DNA of 64,000 nucleotides from JAGIBJ01 sp032119595 (lineage in GTDB: Bacteria > Actinomycetota > Thermoleophilia > Solirubrobacterales > Solirubrobacteraceae). The notes under the pieces were generated by a model that did not search any database, was not told the origin of the DNA, and worked only from the letters and a program-made list of their open reading frames with translations. The position numbers were made by a program, and so were the translations under genes. The stretch spans positions 186,001 through 250,000 of the forward strand of contig JAUMBQ010000006.1 in the NCBI GenBank assembly GCA_032119595.1, read 5' to 3'. Shown one piece after another: positions 23,445 to 32,557 of this stretch; the first letter of the stretch is position 1, and each line of letters starts with the position of its first letter.

Positions 23445-24680
23445 TCATGCGGTGCCTCCGTGGATCGATGGGACCAAGGTTCGTTCAGCGGTGACAGCCG
23501 CTGAAGGTGCTCCGTTGCCGGAGCGAAGGCGGAGCACGATCGCCGAGACTGCGATCGCGACCACAGCAGCGATCCCAGGGAGCACGAGCGTTGTTCGCGG
23601 CGACGCGAAATCGGCGAGCAAGCCGCCAGCGAGGATCCCAATCCCGGGAGCTGCCGTCGAGATGGCTTCCAAACGAGTGGCGGCCCAGACCTCGCGACCC
23701 TTCGGCGTCGCCTGTTTGACGAGGGTAACGACCGCCACCCAGTCCATGCCGTTGCCGATGCCACCGAGAAGTGCGAAAGCGATGGCGACTTCGATCGAAG
23801 GCGAGAACCCCATGCCGATATAGCCGACGGCGGCGACCAGTGTCGCGACCGAGTAGATCCGAAGCATCGACCAGTGGAGCAGTCGCGTAAAGACGATCCC
23901 GCCTGCAGTGATGCCCAGACCCCATGCGAAGACGATCGCGCCATATCCGCCGACACCAGCAGCTAGCGAGTGTTCACTGAAAGCGAGGAGCGCAGGCTCG
24001 TCCATCGAGAACACACCCATGACAAGTGCGACGAGCGCCAGGAGCCCGACGAGCGGGATCGCGGGCAAGTGGGACGCTTGGACAGAGTCCTCGGCGTCAG
24101 ACGGACAGGCACCGCCCCCCACAGACCGCAGCGAAAGACCGGCCGTTCCGACGACCAAGAGCAACAAGACGCAGCTAGCGATGGCAAGCGCCGTCCCGGC
24201 GCCGCTCGCACTGATCACCAGAGCCGCCAGAGCGGGTCCTGCGACACCGGCGACGCCGACGGCTACGTTGAGAATCGCGCTCCCTGCGGCGAACTCCTCG
24301 TCGGTCAGCCGGCATGCCATGCCGGCACGAAGGCACGACCTCACCACTCCGCCCGAGAGACCAGCGAGGCCGGCAACCAAGAGCAGAGGGACGCCATAGC
24401 CCAGTGCAGCGAGCGTCGCAAACGAGAGCGACTGCACCACTAGCGCCCCGACGAGCGCGCGTTCAAGCGTGTACCGCTCAAGCTGCGAACCAGCGAACGG
24501 AACAAGCACACCCGGGATGACCTGCTTACAAACCAGCAGGATCGCCGCGGCCGCCGTGCTTTGGGTTCGCTCGTAGACCAGGACCATCAGTGCGATGGAC
24601 CCAAACCACTCGACCACGATGTTCGCAGCGAACAGCACGGCCATCCGGCGGAAGACCGGGAGGTGTAGGACGGGGCTCAC
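23445..24680 (-). CDS. MFS transporter
   Basis: 411 residues with about 12 predicted membrane helices. The N-terminal half starts VFRRMAVLFAANIVVEWFGS and has a RALVGALVVQS motif A region; a hydrophilic loop (about 195-215) separates it from the second half. It resembles the MFS_3/EntS-like exporters that lack a strong substrate signature, so substrate is unknown. The gene has no close partner: about 380 bases separate it from the HD-GYP gene. Membrane topology supports the assignment, not the substrate. Confidence 0.8.
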   Translation of the reverse strand: MSPVLHLPVFRRMAVLFAANIVVEWFGSIALMVLVYERTQSTAAAAILLVCKQVIPGVLVPFAGSQLERYTLERALVGALVVQSLSFATLAALGYGVPLLLVAGLAGLSGGVVRSCLRAGMACRLTDEEFAAGSAILNVAVGVAGVAGPALAALVISASGAGTALAIASCVLLLLVVGTAGLSLRSVGGGACPSDAEDSVQASHLPAIPLVGLLALVALVMGVFSMDEPALLAFSEHSLAAGVGGYGAIVFAWGLGITAGGIVFTRLLHWSMLRIYSVATLVAAVGYIGMGFSPSIEVAIAFALLGGIGNGMDWVAVVTLVKQATPKGREVWAATRLEAISTAAPGIGILAGGLLADFASPRTTLVLPGIAAVVAIAVSAIVLRLRSGNGAPSAAVTAERTLVPSIHGGTA

Positions 24681-25064
24681 GGGTCGGCAAGCTACTTACC
24701 GGACTAATGAAAGAACAGAGCCGAAGTGCCTTAATGACGCATGCTCAATAGCGCTACGCACAGCGTCAAAGCCGCCCCACATCATGTCGGTGAAACGACT
24801 CACAGAGCCTGCCTTCATACCGGCACACCTGCTATCGGACGTCCCCCATTCGGGGGGCGATGGTGGCGCGCTTGGGCTACCGGGCAGGCGAAAAAAACCA
24901 ACCACCGTAGCCCGAAAAGACGAACAAGCGAATGCGTGTGACGCCCGTCACGTATCGAAATGGGCTAGCCGGCCCAGGCTAGAGCCCCCTGACGGATGGC
25001 CCTGCCGGTGGGTCCCGACCAGCCAGTTCCCAACTCCGGGCAGCCGTTGGCCCGGCGGAGATAG
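24681..25064. other. 384-base intergenic region with a CRP-like palindrome
   Basis: No gene seen on either strand. It holds the promoter region of the MFS gene and a palindrome GTGAC-GCCC-GTCAC (24938-24951); read as TGTGAC-N4-GTCACG it resembles sites of CRP/FNR-family regulators. A run of seven A (near 24893) is the only other notable feature. Confidence 0.4.
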
Positions 25065-26459
25065 TCAGGCCAAAGAGCGCAAGCCCAACGCCGCCGCCAC
25101 CGGCGACGCAGCCTTGGTGACCGACTTCGACCCAACGACACCAAGCGCTGGATCTCGCACAAGGACCGCACACAGCGCGTCTACGACTGCCGGATCGAAT
25201 TGAGTGCCAGAGCAGCGCCTCACTTCCTCAACGCCTGCATCGAAGTCCATCGCCCGGCTGTAGCTCCGCTGGGTGGTCATCGCACTGAACGAATCGCATA
25301 CCGTAATGATTCGAGCTGCGAGCGGGATCTCGTCACCTCGAAGTCGATCCGGATACCCCATTCCGTCCCATCGCTCATGGTGCGCGCGGACGATGCGCCC
25401 GGCGTCGGTGAGGGCGCCTCCAACGCGGTCGAGCATCTCCTGCCCGTACTCAGGATGGCGCCGGATGATTTGCCACTCGTCGGCATTCAGAGCGCCTGGC
25501 TTATTAATGATTTCGTTCGGCACGCGCAGCTTGCCGATGTCATGCAGGAGCGCGCCGAACTCCAGGTCGCGCATCACGCGGGGCTCCAGTCGCAGCTCCA
25601 GGCCGACCGCGACCGCCATGTCGACGACACCCTGAGTGTGTTCGCCACCGGTATACGCATCATCCGCTTCGAGTACGTCGCCCATGAGCTGGGCTGTTCC
25701 TCGATACGCACTCGATAGCTGGAGCGCCTGCTCGAGTCGCTCCGTCCTCTCGCGCGCGAACTCCCCGATGATGGCGACCAACGGAACCAGTGCCAAGATC
25801 GCGAGCGGTTCCGTGGCCATCACAACCGCGGCAAGGAAGCCGATCGGGGCGAGCGATGCATCGACGGCTGTGATCCAGGTGAGCAGCCGGACCTGCATCC
25901 GCGGTCTGATGCCGTGCCAGTACCACGCGACGCTCACGCCGACGCCCCAGTCGAAGATCATCTGCGCAGCAAATGCTGCAGCCGCGACCCCGGCGACGTC
26001 GAGCGAGGCGGCCGGAGCCCCAGCCAGCGAAAGCACGATCGCAGGACCAACTGCGGGCCACGCATCGCCTGCGTTTAGGAAGCGTCTCCATAGGGGGTCC
26101 TCGCCGCCATCTCTGACGTGCTCAACGAGCCCGCCGATCACGAGACCGATCGCCATCATGATGGTTAGCCAGCCGGGCGGGACCGAAAACCACAGTGGCA
26201 ACAGCACCAGCTGAAGCGGCGAAGTGGACCCCGAACCAATCTCGAATCGCACCAGCGATGCGATAACGAAGACGCCGATGAGGATGACGATCACCCAGGC
26301 CGGGGCCCATGTCCCCTCGGGCGCGAGCAGATAAAGGGCGAGCGCGGCGGGGATCAGCAACGCGTCCGTGAACGTCTGTTTGATCAGGCGGAGACGCTGA
26401 TTACTCGCGCGCCACGACCTACCGTGGCGATGCAAATGCTCCAGGCCAGGATCCAGCAT
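25065..26459 (-). CDS. Membrane HD-GYP domain protein 1
   Basis: 464 residues. About six N-terminal membrane helices (25-230) form a MASE-type sensory region; a short coiled segment (RTERLEQALQLSSAYRGTAQLM) connects to the HD-GYP domain (about 255-430). All hallmark residues are present: GEHTQGVV, LLHDIGKLRVPNEI, RRHPEYGQEML, RAHHERWDGMGYPDRLRG, VCDSFSAMT. It is predicted to hydrolyse c-di-GMP. It is one of four close paralogues within 9 kb; its N-terminus MLDPGLEHLHRHG matches that of paralogues 3 and 4, fixing the start. Confidence 0.9.
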   Translation of the reverse strand: MLDPGLEHLHRHGRSWRASNQRLRLIKQTFTDALLIPAALALYLLAPEGTWAPAWVIVILIGVFVIASLVRFEIGSGSTSPLQLVLLPLWFSVPPGWLTIMMAIGLVIGGLVEHVRDGGEDPLWRRFLNAGDAWPAVGPAIVLSLAGAPAASLDVAGVAAAAFAAQMIFDWGVGVSVAWYWHGIRPRMQVRLLTWITAVDASLAPIGFLAAVVMATEPLAILALVPLVAIIGEFARERTERLEQALQLSSAYRGTAQLMGDVLEADDAYTGGEHTQGVVDMAVAVGLELRLEPRVMRDLEFGALLHDIGKLRVPNEIINKPGALNADEWQIIRRHPEYGQEMLDRVGGALTDAGRIVRAHHERWDGMGYPDRLRGDEIPLAARIITVCDSFSAMTTQRSYSRAMDFDAGVEEVRRCSGTQFDPAVVDALCAVLVRDPALGVVGSKSVTKAASPVAAALGLRSLA

Positions 26460-26765
26460 CTCTAGTTAAGAGTCGGCCGGTCGGCGAAAAAATGCAGCAC
26501 GCGGCAAATCGAGGAGATTGTTCGCCGCCGACACGTCGAACCCTCTCCGCTGTCGGCGACCGCCGACCGGGTTAAACGGCGCGCGCCGCGTGGTACTCGG
26601 GCAGGGACCCATGCGCCCACTCTGCCACCTGGAAGCACTCTGCGCCAGTCAATGCGTTCCGGAGTTTTTGCGGGGGTTCTCCGCCGTTTTGGAACGAACC
26701 GTGACGGTACGGCGACAGATCGCCGCCTACGCTCCCTTCATGGCCCAAGCGACGACCGGAACCCG
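26460..26765. other. Intergenic region between HD-GYP 1 and recQ
   Basis: 306 bases holding the divergent promoter regions of HD-GYP 1 (minus) and recQ (plus). No conserved promoter boxes or repeats stand out, and no gene is seen. Confidence 0.4.
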
Positions 26766-28862
26766 ATGAGCGCAGCACCAGGCGAGACCCTGCCCGCGGT
26801 CGACGAGCGGGCGCAGGAACTCTTGCGGAAATTGGCAGGACCCGAGGCCACGTTCCGAGAGCACCAGCTCGAAGCGGTGCGCGATCTGGCGGCCGATCAC
26901 GCCCGCGTGCTCTGCGTTCAGCGGACCGGCTGGGGCAAGTCGGCGGTGTACTTCGTGGCGACGGCCTTGCTGCGAGAACGTGGCGCAGGACCAACCCTCA
27001 TCGTGTCCCCCCTTCTGGCGCTGATGCGCAACCAAGTCGCCGCCGCCGAGCGACTTGGGCTTCGCGCGCACACGATCAACTCGACGAACCGTGACGCGTG
27101 GAGCGAAATTCAGAAGCACCTGGATGCCGACGACGTCGACCTGCTGCTCGTGAGCCCCGAGCGGCTGAACAACCCGCAGTTCCGCTCGCAGATGCTCCCG
27201 GTGTTCGCCGAAAAGGTGGGGCTGCTCGTGATCGATGAGGCCCACTGCATCTCCGACTGGGGCCACGACTTCCGACCCGACTATCGCCGCATCCAGGACA
27301 TGCTCGAGCGGCTTCCGAGCACCGTCGCCGTGCTCTGCACGACCGCGACGGCCAACGACCGGGTCGTCGACGACGTGACGCAGCAGCTCGGCCGAGGCGC
27401 CGACCGCGACGGCGAGCAGCAGCTCCGTACGTATCGCGGCCCCCTCACGCGCGAGAGCCTGCGTCTTGAGGTGGTCGAACTGCCCGACAAAGCCGACCGC
27501 CTCACCTGGCTCGCCACCTACCTCCCCCAGCTTCCCGGCTCGGGCATCGTCTACACGCTCACGAAGAACGACGCCGAGACCGTCGCGTCTTGGCTCAACG
27601 AGCGCGGCATCCACGCGGCGGCCTACTCCGGGCAGACCGAGACCGCCGAGCGGGAAGCCATCGAAGAGAAGCTGCTGAACAACGACCTCAAGGCCGTGAT
27701 CGCCACCTCGGCGCTCGGAATGGGCTACGACAAGCCCGACCTCGGCTTCGTGGTGCACTACCAAGCGCCAGGCAGCGTCGTGTCGTACTACCAGCAGGTC
27801 GGCCGAGCCGGGCGCGCCATCGGCGACGCGCAGGTGGTGCTGTTGCGCGGAGCTGAGGACCGCAAGATCCAGGACTACTTCATCTCGCAGGCCTTCCCGC
27901 CTCGCGCACTCGTGGAACAGGTGATCGAGATGCTCGGCAGCGCGGGCTCGTCCGGCCTCGGCATCAACGAGATGCTCAACCAGGTTCGGCTCGGCAAGAG
28001 CCGGCTCCAAGCGATGCTGAAGGTGCTCGACGTTGAAGGGGCCGTAGAGAAGAAGGGCGCGCGGTACCACCTCGCCGGCGGCGACTGGGAGTACGACGGC
28101 GACCGTTACGAGCAGGTCACCGCGCTACGGCGCCACGAGCAAGACGCGATGGCGGCCTTCGGCGCGGACGGCCGATGCCTCATGCGGGCTTTGGAAGAAG
28201 AACTCGACGACCCGGCGCCAGCCGACTGCGGCCGATGCGCCGTCTGCACGCAGGCACGGTGGGACGGTCCGCTGGATCCGGCCATCAGCCGGGCGGCGCT
28301 CGAGCATCTGCGCGCGCAGCCGCTTGAGATCGACGTCAAGAAGATGGCGCCCGACGCCAGCGGCTCGATGAAGAAGATCCCGGAAAATGTGCAGAGCGAA
28401 CCAGGCCGCGCGCTCGCGCGGCTCGGCGACGCCGGCTGGGACCGACTCGTGGAGGCCGGCAAGCGCGAAGGGCGATTCGACGACGAGCTGGTCGAAGGGT
28501 CAGCCGCGCTGATCCGGCGATGGGGCGCACCGATCGCATGGGTGACCGCCGTCCCGTCAAACCGAACGGGGCCACTCGTCCCGGACTTTGCCAAACGGCT
28601 CGCGGCCGCGCTCGACCTCCCGTATGTCGACGCGCTCAACCGTGCCGAAGAGCGTGCACCGCAGCGCGATATGGAGAACACGCCGATGCAGGTCGCGAAC
28701 GTCCGCGGGGCCTTCACCGCGGCTGGCGACCTCCCGGAAGGACCATGCCTGCTCGTCGACGACCTGCGATTCAGCGGGTGGACGCTCGCCATGCTCGGCG
28801 GCCAGCTCAGGCAGCGGGGCTGCCCGGCGGTATTCCCCTTCGCCCTGGCGACCGCCTACTGA
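26766..28862 (+). CDS. recQ: RecQ-family helicase fused to phosphoribosyltransferase-like domain
   Basis: 698 residues from ATG 26766. The helicase core (30-390) has QRTGWGKSAVYF (Walker A), SPLLALMRNQ, DEAHCISDWGHDFRPDY (DEAH box and RecQ aromatic loop), TTATAND, and motif VI QQVGRAGRA. A RecQ-C region follows with DCGRCAVC zinc cysteines (about 480). The last 120 residues (about 575-698) contain GPCLLVDDLRFSGWTLAML, a PRPP-binding-loop pattern of type I phosphoribosyltransferases (ComF-like). RecQ unwinds DNA during repair and recombination; the PRTase part may sense nucleotides or be catalytically dead. There is no HRDC domain. Confidence 0.9.
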   Translation: MSAAPGETLPAVDERAQELLRKLAGPEATFREHQLEAVRDLAADHARVLCVQRTGWGKSAVYFVATALLRERGAGPTLIVSPLLALMRNQVAAAERLGLRAHTINSTNRDAWSEIQKHLDADDVDLLLVSPERLNNPQFRSQMLPVFAEKVGLLVIDEAHCISDWGHDFRPDYRRIQDMLERLPSTVAVLCTTATANDRVVDDVTQQLGRGADRDGEQQLRTYRGPLTRESLRLEVVELPDKADRLTWLATYLPQLPGSGIVYTLTKNDAETVASWLNERGIHAAAYSGQTETAEREAIEEKLLNNDLKAVIATSALGMGYDKPDLGFVVHYQAPGSVVSYYQQVGRAGRAIGDAQVVLLRGAEDRKIQDYFISQAFPPRALVEQVIEMLGSAGSSGLGINEMLNQVRLGKSRLQAMLKVLDVEGAVEKKGARYHLAGGDWEYDGDRYEQVTALRRHEQDAMAAFGADGRCLMRALEEELDDPAPADCGRCAVCTQARWDGPLDPAISRAALEHLRAQPLEIDVKKMAPDASGSMKKIPENVQSEPGRALARLGDAGWDRLVEAGKREGRFDDELVEGSAALIRRWGAPIAWVTAVPSNRTGPLVPDFAKRLAAALDLPYVDALNRAEERAPQRDMENTPMQVANVRGAFTAAGDLPEGPCLLVDDLRFSGWTLAMLGGQLRQRGCPAVFPFALATAY

Positions 28863-28983
28863 GCCGGCGTCACGCGGCAAGACTTCGCGCCGGCGTCACG
28901 CGGCACGACTCCGAGCTGGCGTCAGCGGCGGGACTCCGAGCTGGCGTCAGCGGCAAGGACTTCGCGCGGGCGTCAGGCGGCGG
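28863..28983. repeat. 25-26 bp tandem repeat at the 3' end of HD-GYP 2
   Basis: About 4.7 copies starting at 28863, 28889, 28915, 28940 and 28966, consensus around GCxGGCGTCA-CGGC. The last unit contains the TGA of the HD-GYP 2 gene, and every unit carries the same minus-strand TGA. It fills the whole convergent gap with recQ. Confidence 0.75.
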
Positions 28984-30391
28984 CGCGCGGGGTTACGACG
29001 CGGAGGCTCGGCTCCTGCTCCGTCGCCACCGAACCGGCCGTGCCATACGCCGGATGCACCGGGGCAGCGAACTTGAGCCCCTCCTCGGGCGCATCCCGAA
29101 GCGACGAGACGAGGGCATCGACCACGACGGGATCAAACTGGCCGGGCGTGCAGCGATGAAGCTCCGCGACCGCCTCGGCATGGCTCATCGCCTGGCGATA
29201 CGACCGATCCGTCGTCATCGCGCTGAAGGAATCACAGACCGTGATGATGCGCGCCTCAAGCGGAATCGCCTCGCCAACCAGGCAGTCAGGGTACCCCTCG
29301 CCATCAAAGCGCTCGTGATGGCCCCGCACGATCGGCGCGACATCCGCCAAAACGCCGCCGACCTTCATCAGCATCGCCTCGCCATGCGCCGGATGCTCCT
29401 TGATGATCTCCCACTCGGCCTCAGTGAGCTTGCCAGGCTTGTTGATGATCTCGTTCGGCACACGAAGCTTCCCGATGTCATGCAGCAGAGCGCCGAGCTC
29501 AAGATGCTGCATTCGCGTCGCATCGAGTCCGAGTTCGCGCCCGACACCCGTCGCCATCTCAACAACGCCCTCCGTGTGCTCGCCACCGGTATACGCATCA
29601 TCAGCCTCAAGGACATCGCCCATCAGCGACGCCGTCCCTCGATAGGCCGACGCCAAATCATGCGCGTGCTCAATCCGCTGCTGCCGCTCGCGGGAAAACA
29701 CCGCGACGACCGCCAACAACGGCGCTGCCAAAGCGAGCGCCCAAAAGGCCTGCTGCGAGGCGATCGCCAGCACCAGCCCGAGCGGAGCCAGCGCCAAATC
29801 GACGACCGCGTTTCCGCCGATCACGCGGACCGGCAAATGATCCGCACGGCGACCAGACGCCCGCGCCCTGAGTTCGCCAGCCAACACGTACATCCCAAGC
29901 TGAGCCACCGCTCCCGCCAAGAGCAACGGCAGCAAGGCCATCGACGGCTCCGTCACGCCAGTCACCGCAATGACCAAAGCCGGGCCGACCGCATGCCAAG
30001 CATCCGCGGCATGCGACACGCCATCGGCGGGGATCGGTCGAACGCGAGCCAACCGGCACGCCAACAGCCAGGCCGTGAGCTGGCCAGCCGCTGCGACCAG
30101 CGGCAGCAACGCGGGCGGCACGGCGAACCACATCGGAATGAAGACGAGCTGAAGTGCCGTCGACGAGCTGGAGCGGACGGTGAACGACACCTGCCACGCA
30201 AACGCGTAGAGCACGATCCCCGCGACCACGGCGCCGACATCGACCACGCCTCCACCCGCAAACCTCGCGAGCGCCAAACACGCCAGGCCGAGCAGCGCGA
30301 TCGCAACCGCGTCGACGGACACGGAACGGACAGACGCCGCAAGGCGGGGAGCGCGCGTGCGCGGTGGTAGGTCGTCGGTAAAAGCGCTCAT
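28973..30391 (-). CDS. Membrane HD-GYP domain protein 2
   Basis: 472 residues. N-terminal six-helix membrane region (20-230), linker EHAHDLASAYRGTASLMGDV, HD-GYP domain (about 265-425) with GEHTEGVV, LLHDIGKLRVPNEIINKPG, KEHPAHGEAML, RGHHERFDGEGYPDCLVG and VCDSFSAMTTDRSY. A proline-containing tail of about 35 residues follows. Metal ligands and the GYP loop are intact, so c-di-GMP phosphodiesterase activity is likely. Its N-terminus (MSAFTDDLPPRTR) lacks the LEHLHH start of the other three. The 3' end lies in a tandem repeat. Confidence 0.9.
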   Translation of the reverse strand: MSAFTDDLPPRTRAPRLAASVRSVSVDAVAIALLGLACLALARFAGGGVVDVGAVVAGIVLYAFAWQVSFTVRSSSSTALQLVFIPMWFAVPPALLPLVAAAGQLTAWLLACRLARVRPIPADGVSHAADAWHAVGPALVIAVTGVTEPSMALLPLLLAGAVAQLGMYVLAGELRARASGRRADHLPVRVIGGNAVVDLALAPLGLVLAIASQQAFWALALAAPLLAVVAVFSRERQQRIEHAHDLASAYRGTASLMGDVLEADDAYTGGEHTEGVVEMATGVGRELGLDATRMQHLELGALLHDIGKLRVPNEIINKPGKLTEAEWEIIKEHPAHGEAMLMKVGGVLADVAPIVRGHHERFDGEGYPDCLVGEAIPLEARIITVCDSFSAMTTDRSYRQAMSHAEAVAELHRCTPGQFDPVVVDALVSSLRDAPEEGLKFAAPVHPAYGTAGSVATEQEPSLRVVTPRAAA

Positions 30392-30663
30392 CGGGGGAAA
30401 AGAGATCGGAGGTGGACGGACCAGTCGGCCGTCTGCTCCTCTTTTCTCGTGATCATGCCGGTCCTAGACGAGCGTCAAGAAGTATGTGTGCGGGATGAAC
30501 GGCCGAAACCGCCGCCTTGAACGCCGGTCGGGGGACAACCAGTCCCGAAACGTCCAGGTTCGACACACCCATGCATGCGATCGGCCATGCCGCCGGTGCA
30601 ACGGCAGCCGCCATCGACCACTGTCGCCGGCTCACCCCGGAGCCGATGGCGCACCCGCTCGGC

Positions 30664-32172
30664 CTACGCCGAGCGGACAGCAGAACTGCTGCCAGGGCGC
30701 TTTTCCGCGGGCGCGGGCATCGCGACCAGCGGCACGGGCGCCGCGTCGGGCGCCGCCCCAGGCGCCGCTTGGGGCGCAGCCGAGTCTGGCGTCGCAGACT
30801 CAGCAGCACTCACGGCGTTCATCGCCGCCACCTCAAGCGGCTCGGACTGACGCCCGAGCGATGGGCTTGCGTCCAGCGAGACCATGAGTGCATCGACGAC
30901 CTTCGGATCGAACTGTCCCGGCGTACACGCCCGCAGCTCGGTGATCGCAGCGTCGCGGGACATCCCCTTGCGATAGGAGCGATCGGTCGTCATCGCCGAG
31001 AACGAGTCGCACACCGTGATGATGCGGGCCGCGATCGGAATCGCCTCGCCGATGAGCCCATCCGGGTAACCGCCGCCGTCGAAGCGCTCGTGATGCGCGC
31101 GGACGATCCGCCCAGCATCCGACAGCACACCGCCGACGCGATCAAGCATCTCCTGCCCCCACTCGGGATGCATCTTGATGATCAGCCACTCCGCGTCGGT
31201 CAGCTTGCCGGGCTTGTTGATGATCTCGTTCGGGACGCGCAGCTTGCCGATGTCGTGCAGAAGCGCGCCGAACTCCAGGTCACGCATCTGCGTCGGATCG
31301 AGTCCGAGCGTGCGGCCGACGCCCAGCGCCATCTCGACGACACCCTGGGTGTGCTCGCCACCGGTGTACTCGTCGTCGGCCTCGAGCACGTCGCCCATGA
31401 GCTGAGCCGTCCCGCGATACGCATGGGAAAGCTCGACCGCCTTACTGATGCGACTGTCGCGCTCCTTGGCGAACTGGCCAAGGAGGACCACGATCGGCAC
31501 GACCGCCAGGAACGCCCACTCGTGATCGACCATCGCGATCGCCGCGAGCAGCCCCACTGGAGCGAGGGCAAAATCTACGGCCGTAATCCACACCATCAGC
31601 CGCACCTGCAGGCTCGGACGAAGCCCCGAGGCCGTCCACTCGCGGACCACTGCGGTGCCGCTGTCAAAGAGGGTCTGGGCGCCAAGCGCGAGCAGATAGA
31701 TCGGCCAGTCGCTCAGCGACGGCTCGTCGTGACCGAACGCAAGCAGCACGAGGGCCGGGCCGACGGCGTACCAGGAGTCCGGGAAGCCGATCAGAACGCG
31801 GCCCCAGTTCTGGCTTTCCCGCTCGCGCGCGCTCGCGAGGGCGTTTCCGAGCACGTTGCCAGCCGCCACCACGAGCGGAAGCTGTGCTGGTTCGACGGCG
31901 AACCACATCGGAACGAAAACAAGCTGAAGTGGCGTCGTCGTCCCAACGCCAACCTCGAAGGTGACCTGCCAAACCAGCGCGTAGAGGACGACCAGGCCAA
32001 TGACCATCGGCCAGGACTCGGGCGCCGACGGCCCGGAGAGGACCCACAACACGGCGCACGCGGCCGCCAGCAACAACGCGGCGATGCCCTCGGTGACCCG
32101 TTCACGGATCACCGGTGCCTCGCTTACGCGCTGCTGCTTTTCGTGGTGAAGATGCTCGAGGAGATGATCCAT
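30664..32172 (-). CDS. Membrane HD-GYP domain protein 3
   Basis: 502 residues from ATG 32172, chosen because MDHLLEHLHHEKQQ matches the start of paralogues 1 and 4. Six membrane helices (25-235), linker, HD-GYP domain (about 270-440) with LLHDIGKLRVPNEIINKPG, RAHHERFDGGGYPDGLIG and VCDSFSAMTTDRSY. The last 60 residues are Ala/Pro-rich and low complexity (DSAAPQAAPGAAPDAAP), absent from paralogue 1. Predicted c-di-GMP phosphodiesterase. The 272-base gap to HD-GYP 2 holds no gene. Confidence 0.9.
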   Translation of the reverse strand: MDHLLEHLHHEKQQRVSEAPVIRERVTEGIAALLLAAACAVLWVLSGPSAPESWPMVIGLVVLYALVWQVTFEVGVGTTTPLQLVFVPMWFAVEPAQLPLVVAAGNVLGNALASARERESQNWGRVLIGFPDSWYAVGPALVLLAFGHDEPSLSDWPIYLLALGAQTLFDSGTAVVREWTASGLRPSLQVRLMVWITAVDFALAPVGLLAAIAMVDHEWAFLAVVPIVVLLGQFAKERDSRISKAVELSHAYRGTAQLMGDVLEADDEYTGGEHTQGVVEMALGVGRTLGLDPTQMRDLEFGALLHDIGKLRVPNEIINKPGKLTDAEWLIIKMHPEWGQEMLDRVGGVLSDAGRIVRAHHERFDGGGYPDGLIGEAIPIAARIITVCDSFSAMTTDRSYRKGMSRDAAITELRACTPGQFDPKVVDALMVSLDASPSLGRQSEPLEVAAMNAVSAAESATPDSAAPQAAPGAAPDAAPVPLVAMPAPAEKRPGSSSAVRSA

Positions 32173-32375
32173 GGGGGGACTGGGACGTGAAGGCAGCCAG
32201 GAAAACGGCGGCCTCTCGTTGTCTTCGGTCGTTTGCGTCCCCGCCTTGATGGGTTCCCGGCGCACATTCGCTTATCGGTCGGCAAGCGTGTGCACGCAGC
32301 GCGGCAGCTGCACAGAACGAAAACGGGCCGCCATGGTGGGCGACCCGAGCGCGGCGTCACGATCAGCGACGCCAG

Positions 32376-32462
32376 AGGAGAGAGGGGGATTCGAACCCCC
32401 GAATGAGTTGCCCCATTACATGATTTCCAATCATGCCCGTTCAGCCGCTCCGGCACCTCTCC
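32376..32462 (-). tRNA. tRNA-Ser(GGA)
   Basis: On the minus strand the acceptor strands GGAGAGG and TCTCTCC pair (last pair G-T). The D arm (GCCG-AGCGGCTGAACGGGC), anticodon arm CATGATTGGAAATCATG with anticodon GGA, a long variable arm (about 17 bases, typical of class II tRNAs) and a T arm GGGGG-TTCGAAT-CCCCC follow. No CCA is encoded. It lies between HD-GYP 3 and 4; the rest of the 32173-32557 gap shows no gene. Confidence 0.95.
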
Positions 32463-32557
32463 AGGCAGTCGCACAGGTTAGCGTTCCGGGTGCATCCGCG
32501 TCCCCCGGTACGGACGGACCACCAACAGACGGCCTCGGGTCGGCCGTGTGGAGTCGC

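Noticed and set aside
26727..28070. Long minus-strand frame inside recQ
   Set aside because: Antisense shadow of the helicase domain.
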